Shown here one piece after another: positions 32,227-43,334 of a stretch of DNA of 64,000 nt. The notes under the pieces were generated by a model that was given only the letters and a program-made list of their open reading frames with translations, did not search any database and was not told where the DNA came from. A program made the translations under genes and the position numbers. The stretch's first letter is position 1. Each line of letters starts with the position of its first letter. Origin of the DNA: Cytospora piceicola (Eukaryota > Ascomycota > Sordariomycetes > Diaporthales > Cytosporaceae); the NCBI GenBank assembly GCA_023375675.1, contig JALQBC010000019.1:248001-312000 (forward strand), in the 5' to 3' direction.

Positions 32227-34958
32227 TTATACTAGTGTGATCTGCTGCGGGACCAGCCACTCGAAGTGAGCCACGAGCTCACTCGCCATGAATGCTGTGT
32301 CCAATGCATACATCCTTTCGAGACTGTCAATCGTGCTGAGATCCACCGTTGGTTGGGGGTTTTCCTCGGAGTCTTGGTTTTCCTTGTTTATATCCAGTTT
32401 CGCCCCCAGTATCTCCTTCTCCTTGCCCTTCGATTCTGGTGTTTCTACCCCGACGTCTTCTTTCTCGGTCTCAGTTGCTCCAATCTGCGCCTCATTCGCC
32501 CTGATACTCGCCACCGATTCGCCTTCTGCCTCGCCGTCGTTGTAGTCTCCCGGGTCCGTTGCTTGCCTATTACTACCGAGGGCGGCAGAAGAATATGCGC
32601 TGCCTTCCGTCTCCTTTTTGCCATCCATGTCTTGCTTCAAACTTCTGAGCCTCTTGTAGCTTGGCTTCAAGAGGTCATCCAGAGATTTCCATAGGTTGAC
32701 GTCTTCTTCAACACTGTTTTCGCCGTTGTCTTGGTGATCTTTCAGCCTGTACTTGATGGGAAGGCACTGAGAACCTTCAACCCCCATCACACCTATCCGC
32801 CGGAAAGTCGTCAAATCATCGCCCACAGCCTCCACGAGCAGACCTCTGATAATACACTCAAACGACGTCGTTGGCTGCTCAATGCACAGCGGCAGAAAAA
32901 AGCCCGTCACAGTGGTGGGGCCGGATTCCTCATCGGAAGGAACGTCAAAGGAGAAGTGAAACTTAGTGTATGGACCATGCAGTAACTCCCTACCCCCATC
33001 TTTGATGATCAGCTTGTGCTTCTTGCCACCTCCCATAGCCATCATATACCACGGTTTCTTCTCATAGTCCGGTTGGATCTCGATTGGCCGTAGGTAGCAC
33101 CGGAGATGAAGAGAAGCGCTTCGGAGCGACGCAGTAGGCTCCGAAAGTAAGGCGGGAGTCATAGCGACGCGTGTTATGTCGACAAGTGAATGTTCCGTGT
33201 CGGAAGGCTCATGGTAAGAAATTGATCCATCTATTGCAAGCCATGACCAAGTCGGTGCAATGTAGCCATCTGTTTCTAGAAGCCCGGAGTCCGGTGATGA
33301 CTTCCACAGGAGGCTGTTCGGGAGCCCGGAAACCCATAGACCAGATATGTACGTGTCACTGGGACAAGCCGCCTGAAACTCTTGAGCAAGTCCAGAAAGA
33401 GCCACGGCCTTGTCGCTGTTATGGCTGAGTTTCTTCTCAGAATAAGACTGGCACAATGTACCCCAGGCCTTATACAGCTCGGCTGGGCTTGAATTTTCAA
33501 GGTTGCTCTGGCTCTGGAACTTGGGTCTATTGTTGAAAACTGACTTGAATGGCGCACCATCTGGGAAAGTCTCACACGCGAAGTACGACCCAGTGGCGCA
33601 GCATTCCCAGACCAATTCGCGACTTGTGAAGTGAAGCAGTCGTCGCGAAAGCTGACGCTCTTGGAAGACCCAAGATCGCTTGGCCAACGGGGCCCTGCCA
33701 ACGGCCTCGAACACAGCATCGGAGTCGGGGGTGAGCCAGTAATCCCAGTCTTCCAACCCGGGAAGTCGGAGGCGCATCGGACTGACGGACAGAGGGTCTC
33801 TGTCTCTAAAACAACCCCATCGGGCATCAACTGAGTCGTCGGCCGAAATGTTCAGGAGTGCGTTCTTGTAGACACTGTACATCATGACTGCCTCCTGCTG
33901 CCAGTCCTCCGTGCTGTCCTGTACAATACAGAGTGAGTCGATCCATAGCCATCGAACTGCAAAAGGAGTGAGCCTCCGGAATCCAATATTGTGGAGCTGG
34001 GTAACTGACCTTGAAACCAGTGGGCGATCTTCAAGGCATCTCTGAACGTCTGCGGCAGCAGCGAAATGTCTACACCTTGAGTCTGCCTTTCGCACAGATT
34101 CTCAGTGGTCAAGACAGGCAACTCTGTAGAACCCCAGACACCCCAGCAGTGACTCAAAGTCATGTACTGTTTGTTGGAGACGAATGCATCTGTGTTGTCA
34201 CGGGGTATGACGAGCTTCAGTGATGATGTCTTCAGCGAATCTGTGACATCCAGGAGGCGGGTCGGAAGCCAGTCACCCTGGCTTTTATTGCACTGGTCAT
34301 GCCGCCCGTCCTCATTTGCCTGGCAGCGAGAGAGCCACTGGACAGCTCTGTCTCGTGACTGCTGTGAGCTAGTACTTCCGTGTCGCTCGAATCCCGAAGA
34401 CTCGTCCCCCCCGAATAGCTCCGTACCGAACTCGGCACATGGCCATAGTTGCAGCTTCAGGAAATTCCAGTAGTTGTTTGAGGTTCTCGGATGCCCATTG
34501 TGCGCCAACGCAAAGTGTATGCGTGAAGGTGTGAGCTGCTCTGATTGCCAACACATCTCGATGTTTCCTTGATCGACCGACTCCATTGCCAGCCTTTTGG
34601 CTAGCAAATTTGACAGAATGAGCACACATAGATGACATCCAGCACCACGGCCCTTCAGTAGGGTTTGTACCCCGGCGTGTAACAGACAGGCGGGTGGGAG
34701 GCCCTTGACAGCATCTTCACCGCCTGACTTGAGAGTTTCGACGTAGTATGAGAAATATTCGAGTGCGTCTTGACAGGTGCTGCAGATATCTGTCATTGAT
34801 CGCAACGGTGCGCGGTGCGCGACATCCCGAATAGCAGGTGGCGGCGTAACAATGAAAAGGTCGACATCATCCTTGTCCGTGGCACCGGGCTGGACGATGA
34901 CGAAGGTCTGAATCTTCGTGTTTATCTTGAGAATCTCATTTGTGTCGAGAAACGCCAT
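32227..34958 (-). CDS. HET-domain (heterokaryon incompatibility) protein 2
   Basis: Minus-strand exons 34010-34958 and 32227-33956 (53-nt intron GTCAGT...TTGCAG) encode 892 residues. The intron interrupts the HET domain and its removal joins ALKIAHWFQ to VRWLWIDSLCIVQDSTEDWQ. The domain (about 268-430) starts YMTLSHCWGVWGS and continues MMYSVYKNALLNISADDS; the conserved SWVFQERQLSRRLLHF follows. A cysteine-containing N-terminal region (DICSTCQDALEYF, GAGCHLCVLI) matches other HET proteins. The C-terminal 200 residues are acidic and disordered (EEDVNLW..., ETEKEDVGVETPESKGKEKE). I chose Met at 34958 (MAFLDTNEILKINTK); the frame is open a further 66 codons. Role: non-self recognition and programmed cell death, inferred from family. 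It is not a recent duplicate of HET gene 1. Confidence 0.9.
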
Positions 34959-36166
34959 CTCTGCCACTTCGATGAGTCTGGACACAGGCACTCGCCGCGT
35001 GTTTAGCAGTATGGAAGAGAAAAAGGGCCACGGGCTGCAGGCGTGTGTATATCCGTGAAGATGACGACTGTGCCAGTAAAATAGAATTGGGCAAGTTTCT
35101 TCCCCGGGGAGGAGAAGGCATCCCAGGTCGAGAATAGTCCCATACTTGGCCAGCAATCACTGACACCAGGCATTGGACTATGCTTCTGCCTGCGCCCCCG
35201 CCTCCGTACGATCCTGCGGCTGCAAAGGCACAGTCAGCTGTGCAGTCCAGGGATTGAGTTGTCATCATGCACCTCAATCCTGAATGATGCCCGCGCGCAG
35301 CAATGTACAGCTTGAGCTACACTGGTGCACATGGACGCCGGAATCTTAGATCTGTTGATGAAACTGTGCTGTGGGTAAGTTTGAAGCTGGAGGAAACAAC
35401 TCCTTCGTCAGCTTTACTGAGGGAAATGCTGCACCGTAGCATCATAGATTCTACCGTTAAAGCTACCAGGTAGGTTGTCCGGGGTTTGAAGTTGATGAGA
35501 TTGCAAGACAGCGCGTCAGGAGGACACCCGACGGTGGACTGAGACTGCTACGATTCCTACTCCCGGTTACTTACTCCTTGCTAAACACATTACCTCCCAT
35601 CCCTCCACCCTTCCACCTATTGAACCTTCTACCTACCTAAGTATATAACCCTATAAGTATAATACCTCATATATATCTCTGTAAGGTTAGAAATTCATCG
35701 TCGCAGGAGGTAGTACTAATGAGAACGAAGATTATTAGTTACACAGTAGTTCGGTCTTATTCGTATCGATATGCTTACCTCTCAGCTTCTCGAAACCCTT
35801 GTTGTAGTTTGGGCTTAAGTGGGCCGAAATGCACAGGGTGGCCTGTGCTCACCCGCCCCAGGTACTGAAAGCTGCACCACGTCCATTCTAATACTGCGCA
35901 ATGTGGTCCGAGCTCTTGTTGCGATCGCGCTCGGCTGGAGAAAAAGTTCTGGATGCACTACGTAACTTCCCAGGTAGAAAGAGCTTCACACATCCAAACC
36001 ACGATAATCGCCAGCTGTACCGCAGGCTTGACCGCCTGCCACCTCGAGAACGACACCGCGACAATCATGCTTCTATAGGTTGTAACAAACATGCTGCCAA
36101 TAGGGATATGAGAGGGAAACCGCCGTTGATGAGACGGCATTCAACGACAGACACGAGCCGAGGAGT
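34959..36166. other. Intergenic, 1.2 kb
   Basis: HET gene 2 promoter and PPR gene promoter. CTACCTACCTAAGTATATAA lies at about 35631-35650. A short open frame at 35901-36242 overlaps the PPR start and is not supported. Confidence 0.5.
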
Positions 36167-39100
36167 ATGCAGTACGTCTGCCATCCATGCCTCCTGCGAC
36201 TCGGGCAACCATGGCGAATTCCTGCGCGACAGCGGCAGCTAGGCCGGCTTTTGCCCCGAACTCCCCGTCGAGCAATTCAGTCCCTGGATGCCCCCATCGA
36301 CAGAGGCAACCAAGAACTATACGACGGTCGTGAACACAGCAACTCCGATCCGGTCTCGACAACGAATGGGCGGGTGAACCCCACAGGAAATCGAAAACCA
36401 AGGAAGCCGAGTGCATCTGCACGTATCCCACCCAATTTCCACTTCAGAAGAGTTGCTTGGAGTTTTCGAAAATACGAGGTTGAACCGGAATGGATGCTTT
36501 TTGATAGAATTTCGCAGCAACTGCAAGAAGATACACAAGTCGTGGCAGTTGATGAGGCACTCGATAATGATGCGCAAGAGGAGCACGGGAATACAAATGA
36601 GGAAGACGGCGGATTGACGACAAGCGACTTTTCCGGACCACAGCACTCGGGCGCAGACAGTACGCAGCAAGCAGAGGTCAACCCCTCCTTAGAGCAAGAT
36701 GTGGCTCCTCCGGATCTAAATCGCAGGAGTAAACATCAACTCTCATTTCTGCGGTCCAAAATCTTGCACAACAACCACACTACGGCCATTGCAGAATTCA
36801 GAAACTGGAAAAACAACTTTTCAAGGCTTTTTGACTCTCAGTATACAGAACCGGCAGCCATGGAACTCAAAATGCTGAACTGGCTTTTGATACATGACAA
36901 TGTGGACAAGATGAGAGCCGTACTACACTCGCATCTCCCGGAAAGGACGAAGAGGGAGAGAGACAGGCTTCTGCTACATGTCGCGCTTCGATTTGTTCCT
37001 GAAAGAGTACCTACGGTTCTAGAGGCCCTTTGCACGGACACCACCCCGCCTTTTTATATGGTTGAAGACTCCCTTCAATTTCTGGCAATGTACCTTGGCA
37101 CTCTGATTCCGGTCGAGAAAAAAGCTCTCGCCGTGAGATTGGCCGAGTTGGTCGTTTATATTCTGGAGCACAGTACAAAGCAGTATATTCAGATCAGCCA
37201 AAATGCACTTTGGTCGATACTGCACGCCCTTCCGGCAGAGAAACTAGAAGCTTGGTTCAACAAGCTCGTTGAAACTGAACACCCGCTGCACAAATACACA
37301 ATGCTGCACTTCGCAAGGCGCTTCGCAAGGTCACCGGCAACGAAGTCCTTGTCGCTTGAGATATTGGGAGACCTGTGCGATAGGGATATATTGAACATCA
37401 ATACGCCAATCGGTGCCAGTCTTTGCTCCTCAATTCTCACCTTCGAGGAGAATGACCTGTTGGCACTGGACGAGATTCGTGTTACACCTGCCGAGCTCTT
37501 CCAAAGCATCCTTGACTTGGGGTTGGTCCCGAATGTCATTACTTACACGGCCATCATCCGGGATCTTTGCCTCAAGAAAGAAATTGCGACGGCACTGGAC
37601 GTCTTCGAGGTGATGAGTCAACATGGCATAGAAGCAGATGCGTACACATACTCTGTCATAATCAACGGTTGCAAGTCGTGTGGAGACTTCGATTCTCTGG
37701 TCCGCTTCGCGGTGAAAGCTCGTGCCTCCAATATACAAGACCCTTACGTCTGGAACGACCTCATTCATGCTACATTCCTAGCTTGCTTGAAGGAACCGCG
37801 GCAGAAGGGAGGACCACGTCGGCCACGATTCATGGTCTGGGGGCCGATGAACGCAATATTCACGCGTTTCTTTGATCCTCAGCCTCTGAGGCCGCTGATA
37901 GCGACGCAGCTTACTGATGTCCGCGACTGGATGGAGTTACAGGGCATCATTCCAACAAAAATCAAAGGAGCCTTTACCGAACTCCGGCCGCTGCTTCCCA
38001 AAGATCTTTTGCAGCCATCATCTGCGACGCTCGGTATCATGCTCATGGGGTTTGTCCGACATCTTCCCACGCCGTATGATGTTATCATCTTTTACTCCCA
38101 CTTCCGGGAGTTGCTCAGGCAGGGACATCCAACTGCGGAGCTCCTTGTCCGAGAGCAAGGGACCCTCATACATGACATTGTCCTTAGAGCTCTCTCCAAG
38201 TGGAAAGGCACGTTACGCGTCATGCTCGACATCATTCGAGATATGATGAGGGATGTCGACCCAGTTGTGGCTGGGAAAACCCACTTGCCATTAGCTACGC
38301 CGACTTCTCTGCCATCTGAGGAATTACCCCAGTCGTTGAATGCGGAGACACCCCTGCAAGATGATGCGCAATTAGATTTGCAGACAGAGGCATCCTTCGA
38401 TGATTTCGAAGAAGGGATATACTCCTCCCCATTGCTGGTCCCTGCGTCTCAGCCATTCGAGGAGCCATCCCAGTTCGGGAATGTTGCGGCACTGTCAGAC
38501 GCTTCGCCATTAGTCGGCGGCACAGAAGCACCCTCCACTCGTCCTGAGGGAGAAGCCCTGAACGAGGAGTCTTCCCATCCAGAAGCGCCAATGGCAGACG
38601 CAGAAACAAACATTGCAAACAATTCGCCAGAGCAGGCAGCTCCGCCCATCCAGCATCCTCGGCCTAGTGTGTACACCTGGAGTATCCTGCTCAAAGCCTT
38701 CATGTTCAACCATCTGCCAGGACAAGCAGAGCAAGTCGTCAAGCTCATGCAGCACCACGGGATCAGCCCGAACCTCGTGACGTGGAACACCCTGGCGGCG
38801 AGCTACGCCAAGCTGGGGAGGACGAAACAGGCTGTTGAGGCCATGCGCCGCCTCGAAGCCGCGGGTTTTAAAAGTGATGACTGGACGCTACGAGCGTTTT
38901 CCTACATTGCCGATAAGAACAAGGCGATCAGGATGATGGAGCAAACGGTCGAGCAAAATAGGATCACGAAGATGGCGATGGAACATGCCCAGGCTGAGGA
39001 CGAGGAGATGCGCCGTCGCGAAAAGCAGCAGCTGATTGAGGATGAGATCCGTGAGCGCCAAAATAAGCAGGAGCCCTCACCGCAGAATACTTCAGAACAG

Positions 39101-39292
39101 CGTCAGGAAGAGTTGGACGTTCTATCTGATGATGTCTCGCGGGAGGTATATGAAGAGATGGTCAAGATGGTGGGGAAGTCTGACGTTGCCGAGAAAGCTG
39201 ATGGTGGTGGCTGGGACCCGGCCTTATGGGATGAAGCTACCTGGGATCAGCCTCAAGGTGCTCAACCTCACGAGCATGGCGAGTCGAAGTAA
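36167..39292 (+). CDS. Pentatricopeptide-repeat protein, probably mitochondrial
   Basis: Single exon, 1041 residues. The N-terminus (MQYVCHPCLLRLGQPWRIPA then RQLGRLLPRTPRRAI) is Arg-rich without acids, as in a mitochondrial presequence. PPR motifs are clear at about 440-530 (ELFQSILDLGLVPNVITYTA, LDVFEVMSQHGIEADAYTYS) and at about 845-910 (VYTWSILLKAFMFNHLPG, VKLMQHHGISPNLVTWNTLA, AVEAMRRLEAAGFKSDDWTL). An acidic linker (about 710-840) separates the two blocks, and a charged coiled-coil tail with MAMEHAQAEDEEMRRREKQ follows. PPR proteins bind organellar RNA in a sequence-specific way, aiding stability or translation; the RNA target cannot be predicted here. Long for a fungal PPR but plausible. 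Convergent with the secreted cysteine-rich precursor gene. Confidence 0.88.
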   Translation: MQYVCHPCLLRLGQPWRIPARQRQLGRLLPRTPRRAIQSLDAPIDRGNQELYDGREHSNSDPVSTTNGRVNPTGNRKPRKPSASARIPPNFHFRRVAWSFRKYEVEPEWMLFDRISQQLQEDTQVVAVDEALDNDAQEEHGNTNEEDGGLTTSDFSGPQHSGADSTQQAEVNPSLEQDVAPPDLNRRSKHQLSFLRSKILHNNHTTAIAEFRNWKNNFSRLFDSQYTEPAAMELKMLNWLLIHDNVDKMRAVLHSHLPERTKRERDRLLLHVALRFVPERVPTVLEALCTDTTPPFYMVEDSLQFLAMYLGTLIPVEKKALAVRLAELVVYILEHSTKQYIQISQNALWSILHALPAEKLEAWFNKLVETEHPLHKYTMLHFARRFARSPATKSLSLEILGDLCDRDILNINTPIGASLCSSILTFEENDLLALDEIRVTPAELFQSILDLGLVPNVITYTAIIRDLCLKKEIATALDVFEVMSQHGIEADAYTYSVIINGCKSCGDFDSLVRFAVKARASNIQDPYVWNDLIHATFLACLKEPRQKGGPRRPRFMVWGPMNAIFTRFFDPQPLRPLIATQLTDVRDWMELQGIIPTKIKGAFTELRPLLPKDLLQPSSATLGIMLMGFVRHLPTPYDVIIFYSHFRELLRQGHPTAELLVREQGTLIHDIVLRALSKWKGTLRVMLDIIRDMMRDVDPVVAGKTHLPLATPTSLPSEELPQSLNAETPLQDDAQLDLQTEASFDDFEEGIYSSPLLVPASQPFEEPSQFGNVAALSDASPLVGGTEAPSTRPEGEALNEESSHPEAPMADAETNIANNSPEQAAPPIQHPRPSVYTWSILLKAFMFNHLPGQAEQVVKLMQHHGISPNLVTWNTLAASYAKLGRTKQAVEAMRRLEAAGFKSDDWTLRAFSYIADKNKAIRMMEQTVEQNRITKMAMEHAQAEDEEMRRREKQQLIEDEIRERQNKQEPSPQNTSEQRQEELDVLSDDVSREVYEEMVKMVGKSDVAEKADGGGWDPALWDEATWDQPQGAQPHEHGESK

Positions 39293-39578
39293 AGGGCGGA
39301 ATCTGATGCATAGATCTGAAGGATGGTGTTTGCGCACCGCATAACTATACAAATATCCAGAGATACCCTGCATAGAACAAAATTAAAAATGAAAGTAAGA
39401 GATCATGTCGAACCTTGTTTACATTCTGGACATCTTTCTCCTACTTATGGCCTACCCACCTCATACTAGGATTTTCCTGCCCTTTTGTGACCGCATCCCA
39501 CAATATAACTCCTCCAGCCCCAGAGCCCACTTCAGGGAAGTCTTGTGGCCTTTCTTCTTTCGGCTCCACCACCCCCTT

Positions 39579-39986
39579 TCAAGAGCAAGTAGATGCGCAC
39601 AAGGTCGGCGACTTCCCCGAAGCGATACACTTTGCAACGCAGCTTTCCTGTGAGTGCACAAGTATTAGAAGTCAGCAGAGCTCTCGCTGACTGACCACAA
39701 AAGAATGAAGCATGGTGATGTTGCAGCCGAACGGAGGACGTACCCTCTTCTCGACCTCAATGTCAACGTCGACGGCTCTCTTGGAGCACAGCGAGGCGCA
39801 GACCGTCGGGGGGCGACCTGCGGCGATACATTCGGAGGTGCAGCTCTGTGAAATATGTGTTACTTTGGGCCCATATAATGGTCTGTGGCTGTCTCTTACC
39901 CTCTCCGCAAGGTTGGCAGAGAAGTCAACAGCTGCGGCGGCGGCGAGGGAGCCCACGGCGAGGGAGATGAGACTTGTGCACTTCAT
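39579..39986 (-). CDS. Small secreted cysteine-rich precursor, twin CX3C repeats with KR sites
   Basis: Minus-strand exons 39900-39986, 39744-39845 and 39579-39647 (introns GTAAGA...TTCACAG, 54 nt, and GTACGT...CTCACAG, 96 nt; both phase 0) encode 85 residues. Exon 1 is a signal peptide (MKCTSLISLAVGSLAAAAA) plus a short linker ending AER. Exon 2 holds SCTSECIAAGRPPTVCASLC, then SKR, an acidic spacer AVDVDIEVEKR, and exon 3 holds ESCVAKCIASGKSPTLCAST plus C-S-stop. Both modules share the exact spacing C-x3-C-x9-C-x3-C. The Lys-Arg pairs before and after the spacer are Kex2-type sites, so two 21-23-residue peptides with two disulfides each could be released. An alternative donor (GTCAGT, 39696 region) would lengthen exon 2 by about 16 residues. 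Function unknown: effector-like, antimicrobial and signalling roles are all possible. Confidence 0.68.
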
Positions 39987-41111
39987 TCTGAAATCGAGTT
40001 ATACGAAGCGAGATATTTATTTGGAGACTTTTGAGAGTGATGGGAAGAATGAATAAAGTATTGAGCGGCCCCGTATCTCAATGACCTCGTCTGCATTGCC
40101 TCTGTCTTATCTATATGATACCACCCCCTTTTGTCGATACCAAATCTCTTGAGTACGGCTAAGCACCTTCTACGGTGACCGTTCTTTTAGAGTCTAGCGT
40201 CATACTATCGTTACACTCTTCACATGGGACTAGATCCTCATTACAGACGAGGCCAGAAAGCCCTTGTCGGTGGCGAGGTAATTCTGCGGGTTTTAGAGGT
40301 CCGGTGATCCTTCGGACGATGAGATGACACCAAGGATCAGATGGCGTCTAGCTACGTTGTTTTAACAGGTTTAGTGTAAGCCATGTATCGCCTGTCGGCA
40401 TCGAAGCCTGGCAGCCTGGTGATATCTCACGAGCTTCCCTTTTAGGTGGAAGGATGAGGCCCTTGACAATCGAAGCCCCTAACCCGAATATTATACACCA
40501 GTGAAGATATGGCCATTTCATAATGTAATGACTTGAGGGCTGTACTACTGCAATGTTGCCTCGGTTTCCATCATCCCCATGGTGCGTTGTTGATTTGCCT
40601 GGCATCAACTTCTACATGATGTCTCCTTCGGGGTTGGGTTATTTCGGAGACAGTATCCCGGCTACTCGATACTATGGCACATCCTCTCCACAGGAAATCC
40701 TAGATTTCCTTGGATGACAATTACTCGAACTCTGCCCAGTTCCGGCTTTCGAGAGCGGTTGGTCATTGACAGGCTTTGTAGAAGTCATCTTCGAAAAAAC
40801 GCCGCTACTAGATGAAGTTGAGGAGATTAGTATCTAGCATAAACAAATGAGTGCCTATAGTCGCCTCCTGATTGTGGAGTATACCTCAAGAACGATGGTC
40901 ATCTCATGACAAGTTGAAACCCGCATTACTATGCCTATCTACTGGGGTGACAGATAGGCTGTTCTCAGACGACCAACGCCACATACTCCAGCTAGAACAA
41001 TTCGATGAATACACATACCTCCAAACTTATTATATCTCAACATACCGAACCCCGGATTCTGTAGCCAATCCCCGGAAAAACTAATAAGACCTGAGAGACA
41101 ACCGCCTGTCA
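39987..41111. other. Intergenic, 1.1 kb
   Basis: Promoter of the secreted precursor and 3' flank of the SRAP gene. No gene or repeat recognised. Confidence 0.5.
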
Positions 41112-42512
41112 CTAGGCACTGTTTCCAAAGAACTTTGTGATCTTTGGCGTCCCAGTCGACTTCCCCTTAGCAGGACTCTTCGTTGCGTTGCTGGTTGCGC
41201 TGATTGCTCTGGAGCTCTTCGAAGCCGGCTTGCCAGGGGAAGCAGCTGTTTTGCACTTGACCGAAGAAGATGCAGGTTCCATCTTCTTTGGCGGACCCTC
41301 ATCCTCCTCTTCGCCCGAGCCCCCTTCTCTTTTCCTCTTGGTAATAGCAGGCGACACTCCCATGCCTCCGTCATTTGCCTTTTCCGCGACGTCATCCAAT
41401 GATATCGTCTCTGTGACCTCCTCTTTATCGCCCGACTCTCTCTTGACCTCTACCTCAGACGTAGCATCCTTCTTTGCCTGCGCATTTGCGAAGAAGTTGG
41501 CGATATTGTTCTTGTTCTCCTTACTTGCGACCGGAATGATAAAATTCGGTGAGTTGTTGCCAACCTTGCCAACCTCCTTGCTCACGGGGTAAACCTCAAG
41601 CTCGCCGTCAAATGGTTTGAGGCAGTCCTGCAGTTCCTTGGACCACTCGTAGCGTGACGGATCGAGCCACGCCTTCATATTGACGGATGCCGGGTTGAGA
41701 ACGACGGGCATGCGGTCATGGAGGAATTTGAGCTGCTTGTTGGAGTCGGTGGTGATGATGGTGTAGGTATAGTGCTTCTGGTCGTCATTGTCTAGCAAAG
41801 CAATCAGGCTCGTGCTCTCGACCTTTTCAAAACACTCTTGTCATGTAAGAATGGTCATTGGCACCTACCTTCGTACTGCACACAGTCCCACAAGCCAGCG
41901 AAGCACATCAGACGTCCATCCTTACGTTTCACATAATGTGGTACTTTCTCCTTGCCACTCTTCAACCACTCGTAAAACCCCTGCGCGACGACGATACACC
42001 TCTTCCTTCCCTTCATCGAGCTCCACATTCCACCCGGAAGGGCAAGGGAGTCATCCCGGCAGTTGATTGTCTTCATGACGGCGCCGTAGTCAGGGTTTCG
42101 CTTGGTCCAGAAAGGGACGAGGCCCCATTTCATAGACTGGAGCTTGTACTGGGTCTCGCCGCCCGTCTCGGCCGTGGTGGCAGCAGCAGCGTCGTCATGT
42201 GCGTCGGCCTCAGTGTCGTCGCCGGCTGTGGCCTTTGCGTCTTTGCCAGACTTGGCTTCACGACGAGGACCTGCGCCCCAGTCCGGGACGTCCGCCCTGT
42301 AGACGATGCCGTGATAACCCGGGCAGAAGTTGTAACTCTGACGAGGCGCGCCGTCGCCGTCATCGGCGGGTGCATCCTGGACGGGCATGTCATCGTCCTG
42401 TAGCATCTGTCGCACCTGCGATGGACGCTGTGTTCTGCAGTTAGCATTGTGGCATCATCCTGCTGGGTTTTCAAAAGGTTGTTACCAGTGCGAGAGCGTA
42501 TCGTCCACACAT
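41112..42512 (-). CDS. SRAP domain protein (HMCES/YedK family)
   Basis: Minus-strand exons 42486-42512, 41869-42427 and 41112-41791 encode 421 residues. The first exon has nine codons, MCGRYALAL, placing the catalytic Cys2 at the exposed N-terminus once Met is removed; it joins RPSQVRQMLQDDD. Other SRAP hallmarks: MKWGLVPFWTK, TINCRDDSL, RCIVVAQGFYEWLKSG (catalytic Glu) and the join CVQYE|DNDDQKHYTYTIITT followed by FLHDRMPVVL (catalytic His). SRAP proteins form a thiazolidine crosslink between Cys2 and abasic sites in single-stranded DNA, shielding replication forks. A roughly 60-residue Ala/Asp-rich insert (near 60-100) and a long basic C-terminal tail are fungal additions. The tail ends TPKITKFFGNSA, resembling a PCNA-binding PIP degenerate motif. 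Nuclear. Divergent from the DDHD phospholipase gene. Confidence 0.93.
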
Positions 42513-43334
42513 TTCTACGTATGCCCCTCGCCTGTCAGGTCAGTTCACCAGCTCTTGTACCTTCCAAGGTTGTGTTGTTAATTGAAGACCACGGTACTGG
42601 GTTTAGGTTGGAGATGGCCCATTCGATCATGGTGCAATGCATGAAGTTCGGCCTCTCTTGGTCTGCTAGTCCCAACCGTGACCACCTAGGTACTTCTAGG
42701 CTAAGCGCGGGGTGGGCGTGCTAGGCTCTCGCGCTCCAGACGCGATATCACGGGACAGGCGTACTTCCCTTGCAGCTAACCTTGGTAGATACTTCTAGGT
42801 GTCTTTTGGGATACAGGAAGTGATACACATCATTAAAACCTAGGTATATAGATGTCTGTCAATCACCTGCAATCCGTCTTACCTCTTCTCACAGCGTTGG
42901 TGGAGGACCTTGGACTGTGACTTCGGACTGTGACTTATATTTGAGGAAAGCACCTGCGATCGATGGTTTTCATAGTTATCCTCGATGACCGTTCGAATTA
43001 AAACGTACTGAAGTTGGTAGGTACCTATGCACAAATGTACAAGGCATCAGAGGTACCTAGGTATATGCATGTAGTGTTTTGTTACCCCTGATATCACAAT
43101 CACAGGGGTGTTCGGAACTCGCCGGGCTTCCAACCATTCTAGCGGCACCGTTGACCCCCTGGAACGAACGGCGAACGACCCGTGGCAGGCTGCACGTGTG
43201 CGTCATCGTCGAATACATAGCTCCTTCCCTGTGAGGTGGAGGGGCGGATCCGTTGACTGGTTGGTTGCATGTGAACTGTCCTTCATAATTGGGGGCCGTG
43301 TTTTCGACCAAGACATCTCACAACTTCTATTTAT
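42513..43334. promoter_or_regulatory. Divergent intergenic region, SRAP / DDHD genes
   Basis: Contains several CCTAGGTA-type palindromes (about 42686, 42838, 43016, 43053). No gene supported. Confidence 0.45.

Noticed and set aside
35901..36242. Possible upstream exon of the PPR gene
   Set aside because: Overlaps the PPR start in another frame; the PPR protein already begins with a credible mitochondrial presequence.
39579..39986. Small Tim chaperone (also twin CX3C)
   Set aside because: Small Tims lack a signal peptide, have a longer spacer between the CX3C pairs, and do not occur as tandem modules with Lys-Arg sites.
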